DNA of 64,000 bases from NCBI GenBank assembly GCA_928212115.1, contig CAKMRJ010005634.1, positions 176,283,086 through 176,347,085 on the forward strand, in the 5' to 3' direction. Made by a program: the position numbers and the translations under genes. Shown in pieces: positions 21,354 to 32,657 of the stretch. How positions within the stretch are numbered: the first letter of the stretch is position 1; every line of letters begins with the position of its first letter. A model generated the notes under the pieces. The model had not been told where the DNA came from and made no database searches. It saw only the letters and a list, made by a program, of their open reading frames with translations. Source of the DNA: Lactuca virosa (lineage: Eukaryota > Streptophyta > Magnoliopsida > Asterales > Asteraceae).

Positions 21354-23040
21354 TGTAACATCCGGATTTTCAGGGATATTATCGTGTAGTTTGGTCTTGT
21401 GATAAAGAAGAGACTCGACGAGTTGAGGGTCCAACTCGCCGAGTCTAGCCGGGTTTTCCCGTGGACTTAATGAGTGGACTCGACGAGTCCGAGGAGGGAC
21501 TCACCGAGTAGGCGTTGATTAGAGAAACCCTAATTTTCGGGGTTTGGGACCTATTTAAAGGCACTTATAGCCTCATTTGCGGCCACCCTTTCCCTGGAAA
21601 CAAACCCTAAAGGTCATTTGAGCTAGAAAGTGAGAGAGAAGCTATCTTGGGATTTTTAGTGCATCATTTGAGAAGAAGAGAAGGAGATCAAGCAAGGATC
21701 AACAGGGGGAAAGTTGGATCCAGTGATAGATCGTCCAGAGCTTCTGAGGAAGGTAAAAGTCTGCACCTTTCTCATTATTTTGGTTAGATCTCATGTGTTT
21801 GAAGTTCTAGGGCTTTTACCACTTTTGGTTTGGGACTTTGATTAAAATGGATTAGCTAGAAGCCTAGTCCTCAGATCTGGACCTTGTGAGGTCCCTAGAG
21901 TCCAAAGGTCCCAACTTTATCCATCCAAATGAGGGTTGTTGTGCTTAACACCTTAAGAAGGGCTTGTTTTGGCATTTTGAGGCATTTATGCCATGCATGA
22001 ACGTAAAGGTCGAGACTTTATGTGTCTCTGGTGTCTTAAAGGGCTAGATCTAGGGTTTGGAATGAGAGATCTGACTTTGGACGTCTGAATGAGGAATCAG
22101 ACCGAGGGGACTCGTCGAGTCCATGAGTTGACTCGACGAGTCAGTGAGGGTTTGTCCCGATGAGCTTGAGCATGCGATAGCTTGATGAGTTGGGGGTCAA
22201 CTCAACGAGCTGAGCTGGACTGTCACGATATTTCTGAGGAAGGTACGTGGACTCGACGAGTCGCAAGGGTGCACTCGGCGAGTCCGGTCAAACATGGACT
22301 GTTGACTCGAGTTTGACTTATGTTGACTTTGGGGCTTTGATCAACATAAGTAGTAGAGACCATGGAGGGGTAAAATGGTCTTTTATCCACTTCAAAGAGT
22401 TAAAGAGAGGAAGAATAGCCTTCGGTCATTAGACTTGTGATTAGAGTATTACTTAGAGATATTCATCCCTTGTGTTAGGTGGAGGCTAGTTCGAGATTCG
22501 GGAGCGGGGTCTTTACTTGCTGCTGGTCAGGTGAGTCTTCTCACTATACTTTACCTTGAGTGGTAATTAGAGTATGTGACAGAGTATCTTGTATGATATG
22601 TATGTGATGTATTGCACTGCATTATTTCTATGTGATTTATGCTGTGTGTTTTCCAGAGTTTACAGAGTTAGGACCGGAAGGTCCACAGAGTTAGGACTAG
22701 AGGGTCCATAGAGTTAGGACCAGAGGGTCCACAGAGTAAGGGCCAGTGGGCCCACAGAGTTATAGCCTCGAGTGGCTAATATGTGTTATATGTGGTATTT
22801 TGGGGAACTCACTAAGCTTTGTGCTTACAGTGTTATGTGTTATGTGTTTCAGGTTTTCTCAGGATCGCGGGACGGCACCGGCATGATTGTACACACCAGA
22901 GAAAAAGTTGTATTTTGAGGATCCTGGATTATTAATGGAGTTGTGCTTGTATTTTGAATAAACGAGATTTCTATACAATATGTTATGAAAAGTATGCGAT
23001 TTTGAAATGAAAAATCAGTTTGAAAAATTTGGGTGTTACA
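21354..23040 (+). repeat. LTR 2 of element A (1687 bp)
   Basis: Same ends as LTR 1. TATTTAAA at 21552-21559. Candidate intron 22531-22852 (322 bp): donor TCAG|GTGAGT, stem-loop TAAGC-TTTGT-GCTTA at 22813-22827 and acceptor at 22851-22852. The next bases, AGAGT, are where B's LTR sequence resumes; AGAGT is the expected target-site copy. Confidence 0.93.
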
Positions 23041-23612
23041 AGAGTTTACTATACATCATATGAGGTGAGTTTTCTCACTATACCTTACCTAGAGTGGTAA
23101 TTATGTGTGACCGGAAGGTCTTATGTGCTATGATGAGTATGTGATATATGCTTCTATGTGATATGTATGTGCTATGTATGTATTGAGTAAGAATGGTATG
23201 GACCGGAAGGTCAGTATGGTATGGACCGGAAGGTCAGCAGTGTATGGACCGGAAGGTCAATATGGTATGGACCGGAAGGTCGAAAGAGTAGGACCGGAAG
23301 GCCCCTGAGACACATTGACCGGAAGGTCTTGTAGAGCTACAGCCTCGAGTGGCTTATGTTCTGTATGTAGTATTTTGGGGAACTCACTAAGCATTTATGC
23401 TTACCGTGTTATGTGATATGTGTTTCAGGTACTTGCGAGGATCGCGGGAAGGCGCCAGCGTGATCTGTACACACTGATAGAGGATTATGTATTTGAGATT
23501 CTGGGATATGTTTTATTATGATGACATTTGATACATGAGATTTTGAGAATATTATATGAGTTTTATTATGTGGAAAAATCAAAAAAATTGTTTTAAAATT
23601 TACGTCGTTACA
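23041..23612 (+). repeat. 5' LTR remnant of B with complete candidate intron
   Basis: Matches the last ~600 bp of the 3' LTR and ends TACGTCGTTACA. Contains the donor GAG|GTGAGT (23065), the 23-bp GACCGGAAGGTC repeats (from about 23111, regular at 23201-23330), CTCAC, the palindromic stem-loop TAAGCAT-TT-ATGCTTA (23388-23403) and the acceptor TTTCAG|GT at 23427-23428. Fewer repeat units than the 3' LTR make this candidate intron 364 bp against 390 bp. Confidence 0.9.
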
Positions 23613-23615
23613 AGT

Positions 23616-23627
23616 TGGTATCAGAGC
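23616..23627 (+). promoter_or_regulatory. primer-binding site of B
   Basis: TGGTATCAGAGC shortly after the LTR end, matching initiator tRNA-Met. Confidence 0.93.
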
Positions 23628-24072
23628 CTTGGTTTGAGAGATTCGGATGCACCTTCGGGCGTATCTGAACTCAAACTGAGGATTTGAGAAATTTTTTCAT
23701 AAAAGAAACAATTTTTCAAAAAGAGTAAGAGGTTTTGAGAAAAGTAGAGCGGAGCAGTGTGTACGATCAGCCAGCGCCCGAACGGTGATTTCCCAAAATA
23801 CCCTTACATTATGTGTTATGAGATATTATGTGATATGCTATGCATGCTAGAGTAGGCTAGGTATTCATATCTAGGACTAGAGTGGCCTGTTTTGTGATGC
23901 CTTAGCCTAGGAGATTACTGCTATTATGAGTTACTACGAGAGTGAGTAGGTAGCAGATAGAAGCTTACGAGAGGTCTACTGGAAGGTGTCCTGTGTGTGA
24001 TGAGATATAGAGTACTTGTGATCTGGGATCCTAGGAGGAGGACTTGGGGTGAATACCGATGCGTTGTGGAAG

Positions 24073-24093
24073 GTAGTATAGGGCCCGTACTAC
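24073..24093 (+). promoter_or_regulatory. dimerisation-site-like stem-loop of B leader
   Basis: Stem GTAGTA (24073-24078) and TACTAC (24088-24093) with loop TAGGGCCCG containing the palindrome GGGCCC; 133 nt before the gag ATG. Equivalent stem-loops occur in A, C and E. Function inferred by analogy with retroviral kissing-loop dimerisation sites. Confidence 0.6.
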
Positions 24094-24192
24094 TGGAAAC
24101 ATCGGATCGGTGAGCAGTCCAAGTAAGAATCCTTAGGGTACTACAGAACAAGTAGGGTTGAGTATCGAGTGCGAGTATACTCGAGCGAGTCT

Positions 24193-24218
24193 CTGACTTC
24201 TTTTGTGTTGTGTTTCAG
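24193..24218 (+). promoter_or_regulatory. candidate splice acceptor before gag of B
   Basis: Branch-like CTGAC (A at 24196), a T-rich stretch and TTTCAG with AG at 24217-24218, 22 nt from the A and 7 nt before the gag ATG. C has the same arrangement with the same 22-nt distance. It would let an LTR donor splice onto gag and skip the primer site and stem-loop. Confidence 0.5.
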
Positions 24219-24225
24219 AGACATC

Positions 24226-25405
24226 ATGGTTGGGACGCGCCACCACCCAGGAGGTAGTGGTACCAGTGATGAGGAGATTCGTAGGTTGATTCACGAGGAG
24301 GTGGCCGCAGCCATACGAGTGGAGATTCCTGCGATGTTTGGGTCTATCAAGACCACCTTGATTGAGACGTTTGACGAGCGGTATGCTTCTCTTACCGAGG
24401 CTGCTGTTGCTGCAGCCACCGCAGCCATCGCCGCTGCCAGGCCACAGGGGGGGGGTGACTCGTTGCTGTACCGAGAGTTCAGCAACACGAAGCCACCAGA
24501 GTTTGATGGGACTCAGGATCCGATAGCCGCGATGAGATGGATCTCTGACATTGAGGGATGTTTCTAGACTTGTTCCTGTCCGAAACATTTGAGAGTATGG
24601 TTCGCACTGAACCAGCTTCGCTTGGGAGCGAAGGACTGGTGGAAGTTTGTGACGGCATATTTTACTCCTGCAGAGCTTACCGCGGTGACCTGGGAGAGGT
24701 TCACCACTATGTTCAGAGACGAGTATGTTCCCCCGGTGGAGAGGGAACGTTTGGCCCAGGAGTTCTTGTCCCTCAAGCAGGGGATGGAGTCTGTGACGGC
24801 GATCACGCGAATGTTTCATGAGAGGGCGTTGTTCTGGCCTGAGCACGTGTCTTCTGAGCAGGCACGCATGAGTCGATATTTGAGCATACTGAGGAGAGAC
24901 ATTCGGGAGTTCGTGGCGAACTCGACGTACCGAACATTTGCCGAGCTCCAGGAAAATGCTCGGAAGAGGGAGATTAAGCTAGAGACTCAGGCCAGGGAGG
25001 AAGCCGAGTCTCATAGGAGGGACAGGCGGCCGGTGCAGTCTCAGCCGGCAGCCAAGCGGGCAAAGCCCGCCGATACGAGATCTGGAGGCCAGAAGGGCCG
25101 CACTTGTGGGAAGTGCGGTAAGGGACATGATGGAGTTTGTCGAGCAGGTGCTTGCTACAAATGTGGCAAGGAGGGGCATATAGCCAAGGATTGACCCAAG
25201 GGATTTATGGTTTCCTTTCATTGCAACCAGACTGGCCATCGGAAGGCCGAGTGCCCACAACTACTTCAGGGATCAGCACAGGGATCTGCACCTGCTGCTA
25301 GAGCTACCGAGGCCCGGCCAGCGAAGGCCGAGGCGCCGAAGGCTCGCGGGAGAGCCTTTCAGTTGACATCGGAGGAGGTCCACGCAGCGCCCGATGTCGT
25401 GGCTG
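24226..25405 (+). pseudogene. gag of chromovirus B (two nonsense codons)
   Basis: One continuous frame from ATG 24226 (chosen because C's gag starts at the matching place). It has TAG at 24565-24567 and TGA at 25192-25194 but no frameshift. Capsid landmarks are PPEFDGTQDPIAAMRWI, LGAKDWWKF and FRDEYVPPVERERLAQEFLS. Nucleocapsid has C-GKCGKGHDGVCRAG, a CCHC knuckle CYKCGKEGHIAKD whose last Cys is the TGA, and a second knuckle CNQTGHRKAEC. The protein would form the particle core and bind RNA. The frame continues into protease only if 25406-25470 is removed. Confidence 0.92.
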
Positions 25406-25470
25406 GTATGTATTCTTTTATTTACTTATACTGAGTTTGAGATATTATGCTTATTCTGTGGTATGCATAG
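25406..25470 (+). other. 65-bp intron-like segment between gag and protease of B
   Basis: Begins GTATGT, ends TGCATAG, is T-rich (a plant intron trait) and contains an in-frame TGA. Removing it leaves gag and protease in the same frame, and the flanks then align with the uninterrupted equivalent in C (near 42085-42100). 65 nt is near the lower size limit for plant introns. An alternative is a chance 65-bp insertion, but GT...AG borders, frame and exact alignment to C argue for an intron. Confidence 0.65.
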
Positions 25471-28400
25471 GTACTTTTCTTGTGAGTTATGTACCTGCTT
25501 TGGTGTTATTTGACTCGGGTGCGAGTCGATCTTTCGTATCATTAGCGTTTAGCCAGCACATCATTACCCGATGAGAGACGTTGAGTCGACCTCTACGAGT
25601 TTCTATAGCTGACGAGCGAGCGGTTTATGCTATTGATGTGATTCGAGGATGTGTACTCGAGATTTTCGGTGTTGAGTTCCCGATAGATCTGGTATCGATT
25701 GCGATGGGTGATGTCTGTGTCATCGTGGGCATGGACTGGTTGAGCCGATTTGGAGCTGTTATAGACTGCAAGTGGAAGTTGGTGACCATACGAGACCCTA
25801 GTGGGGGAGTACTTACGGTGTATGGCGAGGGTACCCGGTCTGGGTCAGCATTTTGTTCGGCTGCCAGAGCGAGACAGAGTCTACAGCAGGGCTGTAAAGG
25901 GTTTGTAGCTTATGTGATGGATACACGAGTTGCCGCAGAGAGGCTGAGTTCTGTCAGCGAGGTACCGATAGTGCGAGAGTTTCCGGATGTTTTCCCCGAG
26001 GAGTTGCCGGGTGTGCCTCCCGAGAGGCAGGTGGAGTTTCGCATCGATTTGATTCCGGGGGCAGCACCTATTGCCAAGGCATCCTATCGCCTTGCGCCGC
26101 CGGAGATGCAGGAGTTATCCTCGCAGCTTCAGGAGCTGTTGGGGAAGGGATTCATCCGACCGAGTAGCTCGCCGTGGGGAGCACCGATCCTTTTTGTCAA
26201 GAAAAAGGATGGTTCACACCGGATGTGCATTGATTACCGGGAGTTGAACAAGTTAACGGTCAAGAACCGTTATCCATTGCCGAGGATCGACGATCTGTTC
26301 GATCAGTTGCATGGTGCGTCTTGGTTTTCCAAGATAGACTTGAGGTCTGGATATCACCAAATGAGGGTGCATGATGAGGATATCCAGAAGACCGCATTTA
26401 GAACTCGTTATGGGCATTACGAGTTTGTGGTGATGCCTTTTGGGCTCACCAATGCACCAGCGACGTTCATGGACCTGATGAACCGAGTATGCAGGCCGAT
26501 GTTGGATCGATCGGTGATTGTGTTCATCGACGACATTCTAGTGTATTCGAGGACCAGAGAGCAGCATGAGGAGCACCTGAGGGAGATCCTTGGAGTATTG
26601 AGATCGGAGAGGCTTAATGCCAAATTCTCCAAGTGTGATTTCTGGTTACGAGAGGTCCAGTTCCTGGGACATCTCGTTAATCAGAATGGGATATTGGTCG
26701 ATCCGGCCAAGATTGAGGCTGTCATGAGTTGGGAGGTGCTGAGATCCCCCACCGAGATCAGGAGTTTTCTGGGGTTGGCCGGCTATTATCGGAGATTCAT
26801 CCGGGATTTCTCCAAGATTGTCGTTCCCCTCACTAGATTGACCCGGAAGGGCGTTGCTTTTTCCTGGGGTCCAGAGCAGCAGACCTCGTTTGATACTCTT
26901 CGCCAGAGACTATGCGAAGCCCCAGTGTTAGCCCTTCCGGAGGGAATGGAGGATTTTATGGTTTACTGTGATGCGTCTATATCAGGGTTGGGTGTGGTGC
27001 TTATACAGATAGGGCACGTGATAGCATATGCATCGAGACAGCTGAAGCCTCATGAGACGAGGTATCCCACCCACGATTTGGAGTTGGGGGCAGTGGTATT
27101 CGCCCTCAAGATATGGTGCCATTATTTGTATGGGGTTCGGTGTACCATATACACGGACCACAAGAGTTTGAAGTATCTGATGGATCAACCCAACCTGAAT
27201 ATGCGCCAGAGGAGATGGTTGGATGTGGTAGAGGATTATGACTGTGAGATCCTGTACCACCCTGGCAAGGCTAACGTGGTAGCCGATGCCCTGAGCCGTA
27301 GGACGGAGAGTGCCCCGATTCGAGACATATGTATGAGGATGACGGTGATGACTCCGGTGTTGGACACTATACGAGAGGCCCAAGCAGAGGCTATGAGACC
27401 GGAGAACCGCAAAAGGGAGTGGGTGATTGGACAGGTGTCCGAGTTTGTGACGGATAGCCGAGGGCTCATGACCTTTCGTGGTCGGATTTGGGTGCCGTAT
27501 ACAGGCGGGGCACGTAGCACTCTGTTGGAGGAGGCGCATAGATCGAGATTTTCGATCCATCCCGGGGCCACTAAGATGTATTTGGACCTGAAGAGAGACT
27601 ACTGGTGGCCCTGTATGAAGAGGGATGTTGCATGGGTTGTGGAGAGGTGCTTGACCTGTCGCCGGGTTAAGGCCGAGCACCAGCGTCTGCATGGCAAGTT
27701 GCAGACATTAGAGGTTCCCCAGTGGAAGCGGGAACAGATTTCTATGGATTTTATCACCAAATTGCCGAGGACCGCGAGGGGTGTTGATGCAATCTGGGTG
27801 ATTGTGGACTGGCTGACGAAGAGCACTCACTTCCTTGCTATCAGTGAGAGCTCTTCTACGGAGAGGCTGGCAGAAATATATGTGAGAGAGGTGGTGTCGC
27901 GGCATGGAGTGCCGATCTCGATTGTGTCAGACCGAGATGTACGTTTTACTTCCAGGTTCTGGAAGAAGTTTCATGAGGAGTTGGGTACGAGATTGCACTT
28001 CAGTACTACTTATCACCCACAGACGGACGGGCAGAGTGAGCAGACGATTCAGACACTCGAGGACATGCTTCGAGCATGTGTTATGGACTTCGGTGGAAGT
28101 TGGGACACATACCTACCTTTGACTGAGTTTTCTTACAACAACAACCACCATTCGAGTATTGGTATGCCTCCCTTTGAGCTTCTTTATGGGAGGAGGTGTC
28201 GAACTCCCATCTGTTGGGGAGAGGTAGGGAAGCGAGTGATGGGTAGCACTGAGATAGTGCTTAAGACGACTGAGCAGATATAGCAGGTCAGACAGAGGTT
28301 ACTGACAGCCTAGAGCCGTCAGAAGAGTTATGCGGATAGACGGCGATCCGAGCTCGAGTTTCAGGTTGGAGATTTCGTACTCCTGAAGGTATCTCCTTGG

Positions 28401-28787
28401 AAAGGAGTGATCCGATTCAGGAAGAGGGGCAAGCTGGGGCCCCGATACATTGGTCCGTTCAGGGTGACCGCGAGGGTGGGTAAGGTAGCATACCGTTTGG
28501 AGCTACCCGAGGAGTTGAGTCAGATCCATGATACCTTCCATGTATCCCAGTTGAGGAAGTGTATAGCCGATGAGACGACGGTTGTGCCGCTAGAGGATAT
28601 TCAGGTGGACGCGAGTTTGAATTACATTGAGAGGCCGATCGCGATCTTGGATCGGAAGATCAAGGTGCTGAGGAACAAAGAGGTGCCCATGGTTCAGGTC
28701 CAGTGGCAACATCGGAGATGGTCCGAGCTGACTTGGGAGCCGGAGTCAGAGATGCGGGAGCAGCATCCAGAATTGTTTGCAGAGTAA
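25471..28787 (+). pseudogene. pol of chromovirus B: PR, RT, RNase H, IN, chromodomain
   Basis: A single frame broken only by TGA 25572, TAG 28281 and TAG 28311, ending at TAA 28785. Protease has LVLFDSGASRSFVS (D-S-G). RT has the IDYRELN and SKIDLRSGYHQ boxes and an intact FIDDILVYS catalytic site. RNase H has VYCDASISGLG and ends VVADALSRR. Integrase has the HHCC region ending CLTCRRVKAEHQ, then MDFITKLP, VSDRDVRFTSRFW and DGQSEQTIQTLE for the DDE residues, and GPRYIGPFRV as GPY/F-type. The chromodomain reads RPIAILDRKIK ... VQWQHRRWSELTWEPESE. Best preserved pol in the window. Confidence 0.95.
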
Positions 28788-28812
28788 GACTTCGAGGGCG
28801 AAGTCTGATTCT

Positions 28813-28825
28813 AGTGGGGGAGAAT
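28813..28825 (+). promoter_or_regulatory. polypurine tract of B
   Basis: AGTGGGGGAGAAT directly before the 3' LTR. Confidence 0.9.
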
Positions 28826-30562
28826 TGTAACATCCGGATTTTCAGGTATGTTATTTTTAATTATTTATTTTTGAGGATCATTGATCTACTCGACGAGTTG
28901 GTGCTATAACTCGTCGAGTAGAAGTAGGGTGGCCACGTGAGTTTAATGAACTACTCGACGAGTCCAAGAGTAGACTCGCCGAGTAGGCGCTATAAGTGGA
29001 AACCCTAGATCCCCGAGTTTGGGACCTATTTAAAGGCACTTATAGCCTCATTTGCGGCCACACCTCACTGAGAATAAACCCTAATCGCCCCTTGAGCTTG
29101 TGAGAGAGTCTTGAGCCTTACTTGAGATTTGTGAGTGCATTTTGGTGAAGGAAAGGAAGATTCCAAGCTAGGATTGAGAAGAGGCTGATAGATCTACTGC
29201 TTATTCGTCCAAGAGCTTCTATTAGAGGTATCAAGTTCAAACCTTTCCCTTTTATTTGAGTAGATCTCTCATCTTGAAGATTAGGGCTTCTTTTCCTTTC
29301 ATTTTGGGACTTTGAGGATTTGGGGTTCATGAGGAGGCTTGAACTCAAGATCTGGACCTTAGGAGGTCTCTAGCACCCAAAGGTTCCTGCTTTATTCAAC
29401 CTTGATGGTATTTATGAGTGAAAACCCCATTTAAATCATGTTCTTGGCATTTCATGCCCAAAATGCCATGCATGGACACCAAGTTCAGACCTTTACGTGA
29501 TTATTGGGTGTTAGAAGGCCAGATCTATAAGTTAGAGAAACAGATCTGACCTCAGAAGGTCAAATGAGTATTGCCATGGAAGAAACTCACCGAGTCCATG
29601 AGTTGACTCGACGAGTCGGATCGTGTTGCACCACGATTCATGATCAGTGGTAGCCCGTTTAGAAAAAGGTTAACTCGACGAGTCGAGTGAGGCCTTAGGA
29701 GGATTCAGAGGACACACATGGACTCACCGAGTCACCCGAGTGCACTCGACGAGTCTGGTCAAAGTTGGACCGTTGACTGAGGTTGACTTTTAGGGTTTGG
29801 TCAACATTTGGACATTGGACCACTGGACCACTGGAGAGGTAAAATGGTATTTTTCCCTTCTGGGAAATTATAGGAAGAGATTAGTCTAGCCTATGAGAAT
29901 CGTGTTAATAAGATAAATTACTTTATGTGATTAGGCGGAGGCTAGATCGGGGATATCGAGCACGAGAGTTTACTAGACATCATACGAGGTGAGTTTTCTC
30001 ACTATACCTTACCTAAAGTGGTAATTATGTGTGACCGGAAGGTCTTATGTGCTATGACGAGTATGTGATATATGTTTTTATGTGATATGTATGTGCTATG
30101 TATGTATTGAGTAAGAATGGTATGGACCGGAAGGTCAGTATGGTATGGACCGGAAGGTCAGTAGTGTATGGACCGGAAGGTCAATATGGTATGAACCAGA
30201 AGGTCGAAAGAGTAGGACCGGAAGGTCTACTCAGATTGTGGGACCGGAAGGCCCCTGAGACACATTGACCGGAAGGTCTCGTAGAGCTACAGCCTCGAGT
30301 GGCTTATGTGATGTATGTAGTATTTTGGGGAACTCACTAAGCATTTATGCTTACTGTGTTATGTGATATGTGTTTCAGGTACTAGCGAGGATCACGGGAA
30401 GGCGCCGACGTGATCTGTACACACTGATAGAGGATTATGTATTTGAGATTCTGGGATATGTTTTATTATGATGACATTTGATACATGAGATTTTGAGAAT
30501 ATTATATGAGTTTTATTATGTGGAAAAATGAAAAAAATTGTTTTAAAATTTACGTCGTTACA
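28826..30562 (+). repeat. 3' LTR of B (1737 bp)
   Basis: TGTAACATCC...CGTTACA. TATTTAAA at 29037-29044. ACTCG-N-CGAGT dyad pairs centred at 28893/28914, 28958/28979, 29590/29611 and 29727/29749. Candidate intron 29989-30378 with donor GAG|GTGAGT, the 23-bp GACCGGAAGGTC array, stem-loop TAAGCAT-TT-ATGCTTA at 30338-30353 and acceptor TTTCAG|GT. The adjoining GTCCC (30563-30567) would be the target-site copy, but the left copy is lost. Confidence 0.93.
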
Positions 30563-31958
30563 GTCCCGAGAAGAAAATGATCCTATTTGACCACTGTACA
30601 TTGCTAACATCAAGAAATGGAATAATCGAGAATCCCGAGTAACAGGCCAGGCTGCTAAAGTAGCTGAAGTAGTGATAAATCATGTTAATAAAACGGGTCC
30701 TATAGACAGTCCATCTATTCCTAATTTAAAGATTTTTGCAAAAACATAAAAATATTCGTAAATTGCTTAAATACCATAAACAAATTTTCTACCAAATTTA
30801 AATACATACATGAAAAATCAAATAGAAAAAGATTATCATAGTGATATTTGAGGTAACAATAGATACACCAAGGAAAAAAATTATATAGAGGTTAAATTAG
30901 ATAAACGATAAACGAAAAATATAACTTCAACCAAGTAATTAGTAATGAGTTTGAACACTTGGATCAAATTTTAGGTATTGTAAATTTTACTATAATTATA
31001 TGTTTTGTATTATTTTTATATATTAAAATCCATCGAGGTCGGATCCAGGGTCAGGGACTAGGGGCATCCTCATCTCCATCCCCGTTTTTTTATTTGGGGA
31101 TTCTCTGATCAAACCGAGTGTGGGTTTCATGTTCCAATCGGCGCTGGTATGTGTTTTTTTTTCATTCCTATTACCATATAATCAATTTAATCACATGTGA
31201 AATTTGAATAACATTCGATCAATGTTTAATAATATTAGTTATTTTTCTTTATTGCAAGTTGCAACCTTCTTTAAACTTGTTGTGTGTGTGTGTCAAATAG
31301 CTGCAAAACGACTTATATATACCTTCCCATACTACCTATCATCTCCTAGATTTTGTATCGGTTTAATTCACCATATTAAATGAAGAACTCCACTATCTTT
31401 TATCTTTAGTTTAATTACTTTTATTACTTGTAAAAATGATGGATAAAATATTACCTTTCATATTATGGTTCTTAGTGTATATTATATATATATAAAAAAA
31501 AAAGCTAGTATGAAACTGATACAGAAGTCACATGGCCTAAAGTACCTCAAACTCATCAATCTATTGCAGATCTCAACTCTCAAGTCACATTCAATTCACC
31601 TTGTATTTCACTCTTGTCCCACTATTTTCTCTTTTAACATAAACAATTTAAGATACCATAAAAATGAAAATCTGATGCACACCCATTTTACATTTCCTAT
31701 CTTTTCCCAACGTCAAAAAGGTGAAACGAGATAAATCCCATATAAAGTACCAGTTTTCAGGCATGAGTTCCACGTCATTGGAAAAGATGCAAGGAACAAA
31801 TATAGCTGTAAAGTTTTGAAGTAATCAAAATCTGTAAACCCTTTTTCCTTTTCCATAGATTCTGAAAGAATATGTGCATATATAGATGATAGATCCATCG
31901 AGCCTCCATTAAATACCTCTTTATGCTTCCACACACAGACACCATAACAGACGATCAA
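30563..31958. other. low-copy AT-rich sequence with a short unassigned frame
   Basis: A frame at about 30600-30749 (plus) reads IKKWNNRESRVTGQAAKVAE and onward to a TAA. It looks protein-like (maybe an exon or gene fragment), but I cannot name it. The rest is AT-rich and holds the upstream region of the X8 gene; I see no other gene. Confidence 0.4.
31879..31884 (+). promoter_or_regulatory. TATA box of the X8-domain gene
   Basis: TATATA 75-80 bp before the start codon at 31959, within the usual range for plant promoters plus a short 5' UTR. Confidence 0.55.
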
Positions 31959-32657
31959 ATGGCTGGGAAACAATCTGCTTCTGCTTTCATCTTCCTGTTG
32001 TTCTTTCTTTCAGGTATCATGTGCTCATCAATGGCATATTACATTATACTTCGAGTGCTTTAATCAAATCTGATATAAACTTTTACACCTATAAATCTCG
32101 TTTGAATCTTATTTCTTTTCCTTCTTGATGTTCTTCAGTTGGGACTTTGATATCAGTTCATGCACAGGTAAATAAATTAATCAAATCAAGAATTCTCATA
32201 TTACTAATTACTTTCAAGATTATGTAACATGTAACTAAAATTATCCAACTTTTTCTAATGGGGTTGCAGAAAACTTGGTGTGTGGCAAAACCATCGTCCA
32301 GCTTGGCGACTCTTTTGAAAAATATAAACTTTGCATGCTCACAAGTGGACTGTGGTTGTTTGCAACAAGGTGGCGCGTGTGCTACACCTGCCAATGTATT
32401 CAACCATGCTTCAGTTGCCATGAACTTGTATTACCAGTCTAAAGGAAGAAACGCTTGGAATTGTGAGTTTGAAAACTCGGGTCTTGTTACAGTTAGTGAC
32501 CCAAGTAAGTGATCATCTATAATTCTTTATCGTGTCAATGAAAAATTTGAACTCAAGTTCATGTTTTAATTTATTCGATATATTTGGATATTCATTAGCT
32601 GAAAATGAAGATATTTGCACCGATTTTTCAGGTTATGGAGGTTGTTCATATGTTTAG
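31959..32657 (+). CDS. X8-domain (CBM43) secreted protein, Ole e 10-like
   Basis: Four exons by GT-AG rules: 31959-32013, 32139-32167, 32270-32504, 32632-32657, giving 114 residues. Residues 1-27 are a signal peptide (hydrophobic AFIFLLFFLS; likely cut after HA). The rest is one X8 domain: TWCVAKP at the start, NFACSQVDCGC, GGACATP, NHASVAMNLYYQ, NCEFENSG, DPS and the terminal GGCSY. There are seven cysteines instead of the usual six, the extra one in DCGC. No GPI-anchor tail and no glucanase domain follow. X8/CBM43 domains bind beta-1,3-glucan (callose) in the wall or at plasmodesmata; the stand-alone secreted form matches pollen Ole e 10-like proteins in size. Frame and splice sites are all intact, so this is probably a working gene. 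Confidence 0.9.

Larger units (their letters stand above)
14695..23040 (+). mobile_element. LARD-like Gypsy element A with tail of a second copy (tandem)
   Basis: LTR (14927-16633), internal region, LTR (21354-23040). The 232 bp before the first LTR are a near-copy of the 230 bp before the second LTR, so the tail of another A-type internal region is joined to the shared LTR. No gag, protease, RT or integrase can be read in the 4.7-kb internal region. Primer site, polypurine tract and the leader stem-loop are kept, so it was probably mobilised by a B- or C-type chromovirus. Confidence 0.88.
23041..30562 (+). mobile_element. Gypsy chromovirus B, 5' LTR truncated
   Basis: Remnant of the 5' LTR, primer site, leader, gag, protease, RT, RNase H, integrase, chromodomain, polypurine tract and a full 3' LTR, all on the plus strand. 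Domain order PR-RT-RH-IN-chromodomain is chromovirus; long LTRs suggest Tekay. Element A entered its 5' LTR at the position equivalent to 29966-29970, and the left part of that LTR is gone. Confidence 0.95.

Noticed and set aside
22247..22432. 61-codon ORF repeated at 15840 and 22247
   Set aside because: Identical because both lie in the two LTRs of A; not a gene.
26982..27692. 236-codon minus-strand ORF inside B pol
   Set aside because: Shadow of the RNase H and integrase frame; the same shadow type appears antisense to C pol.
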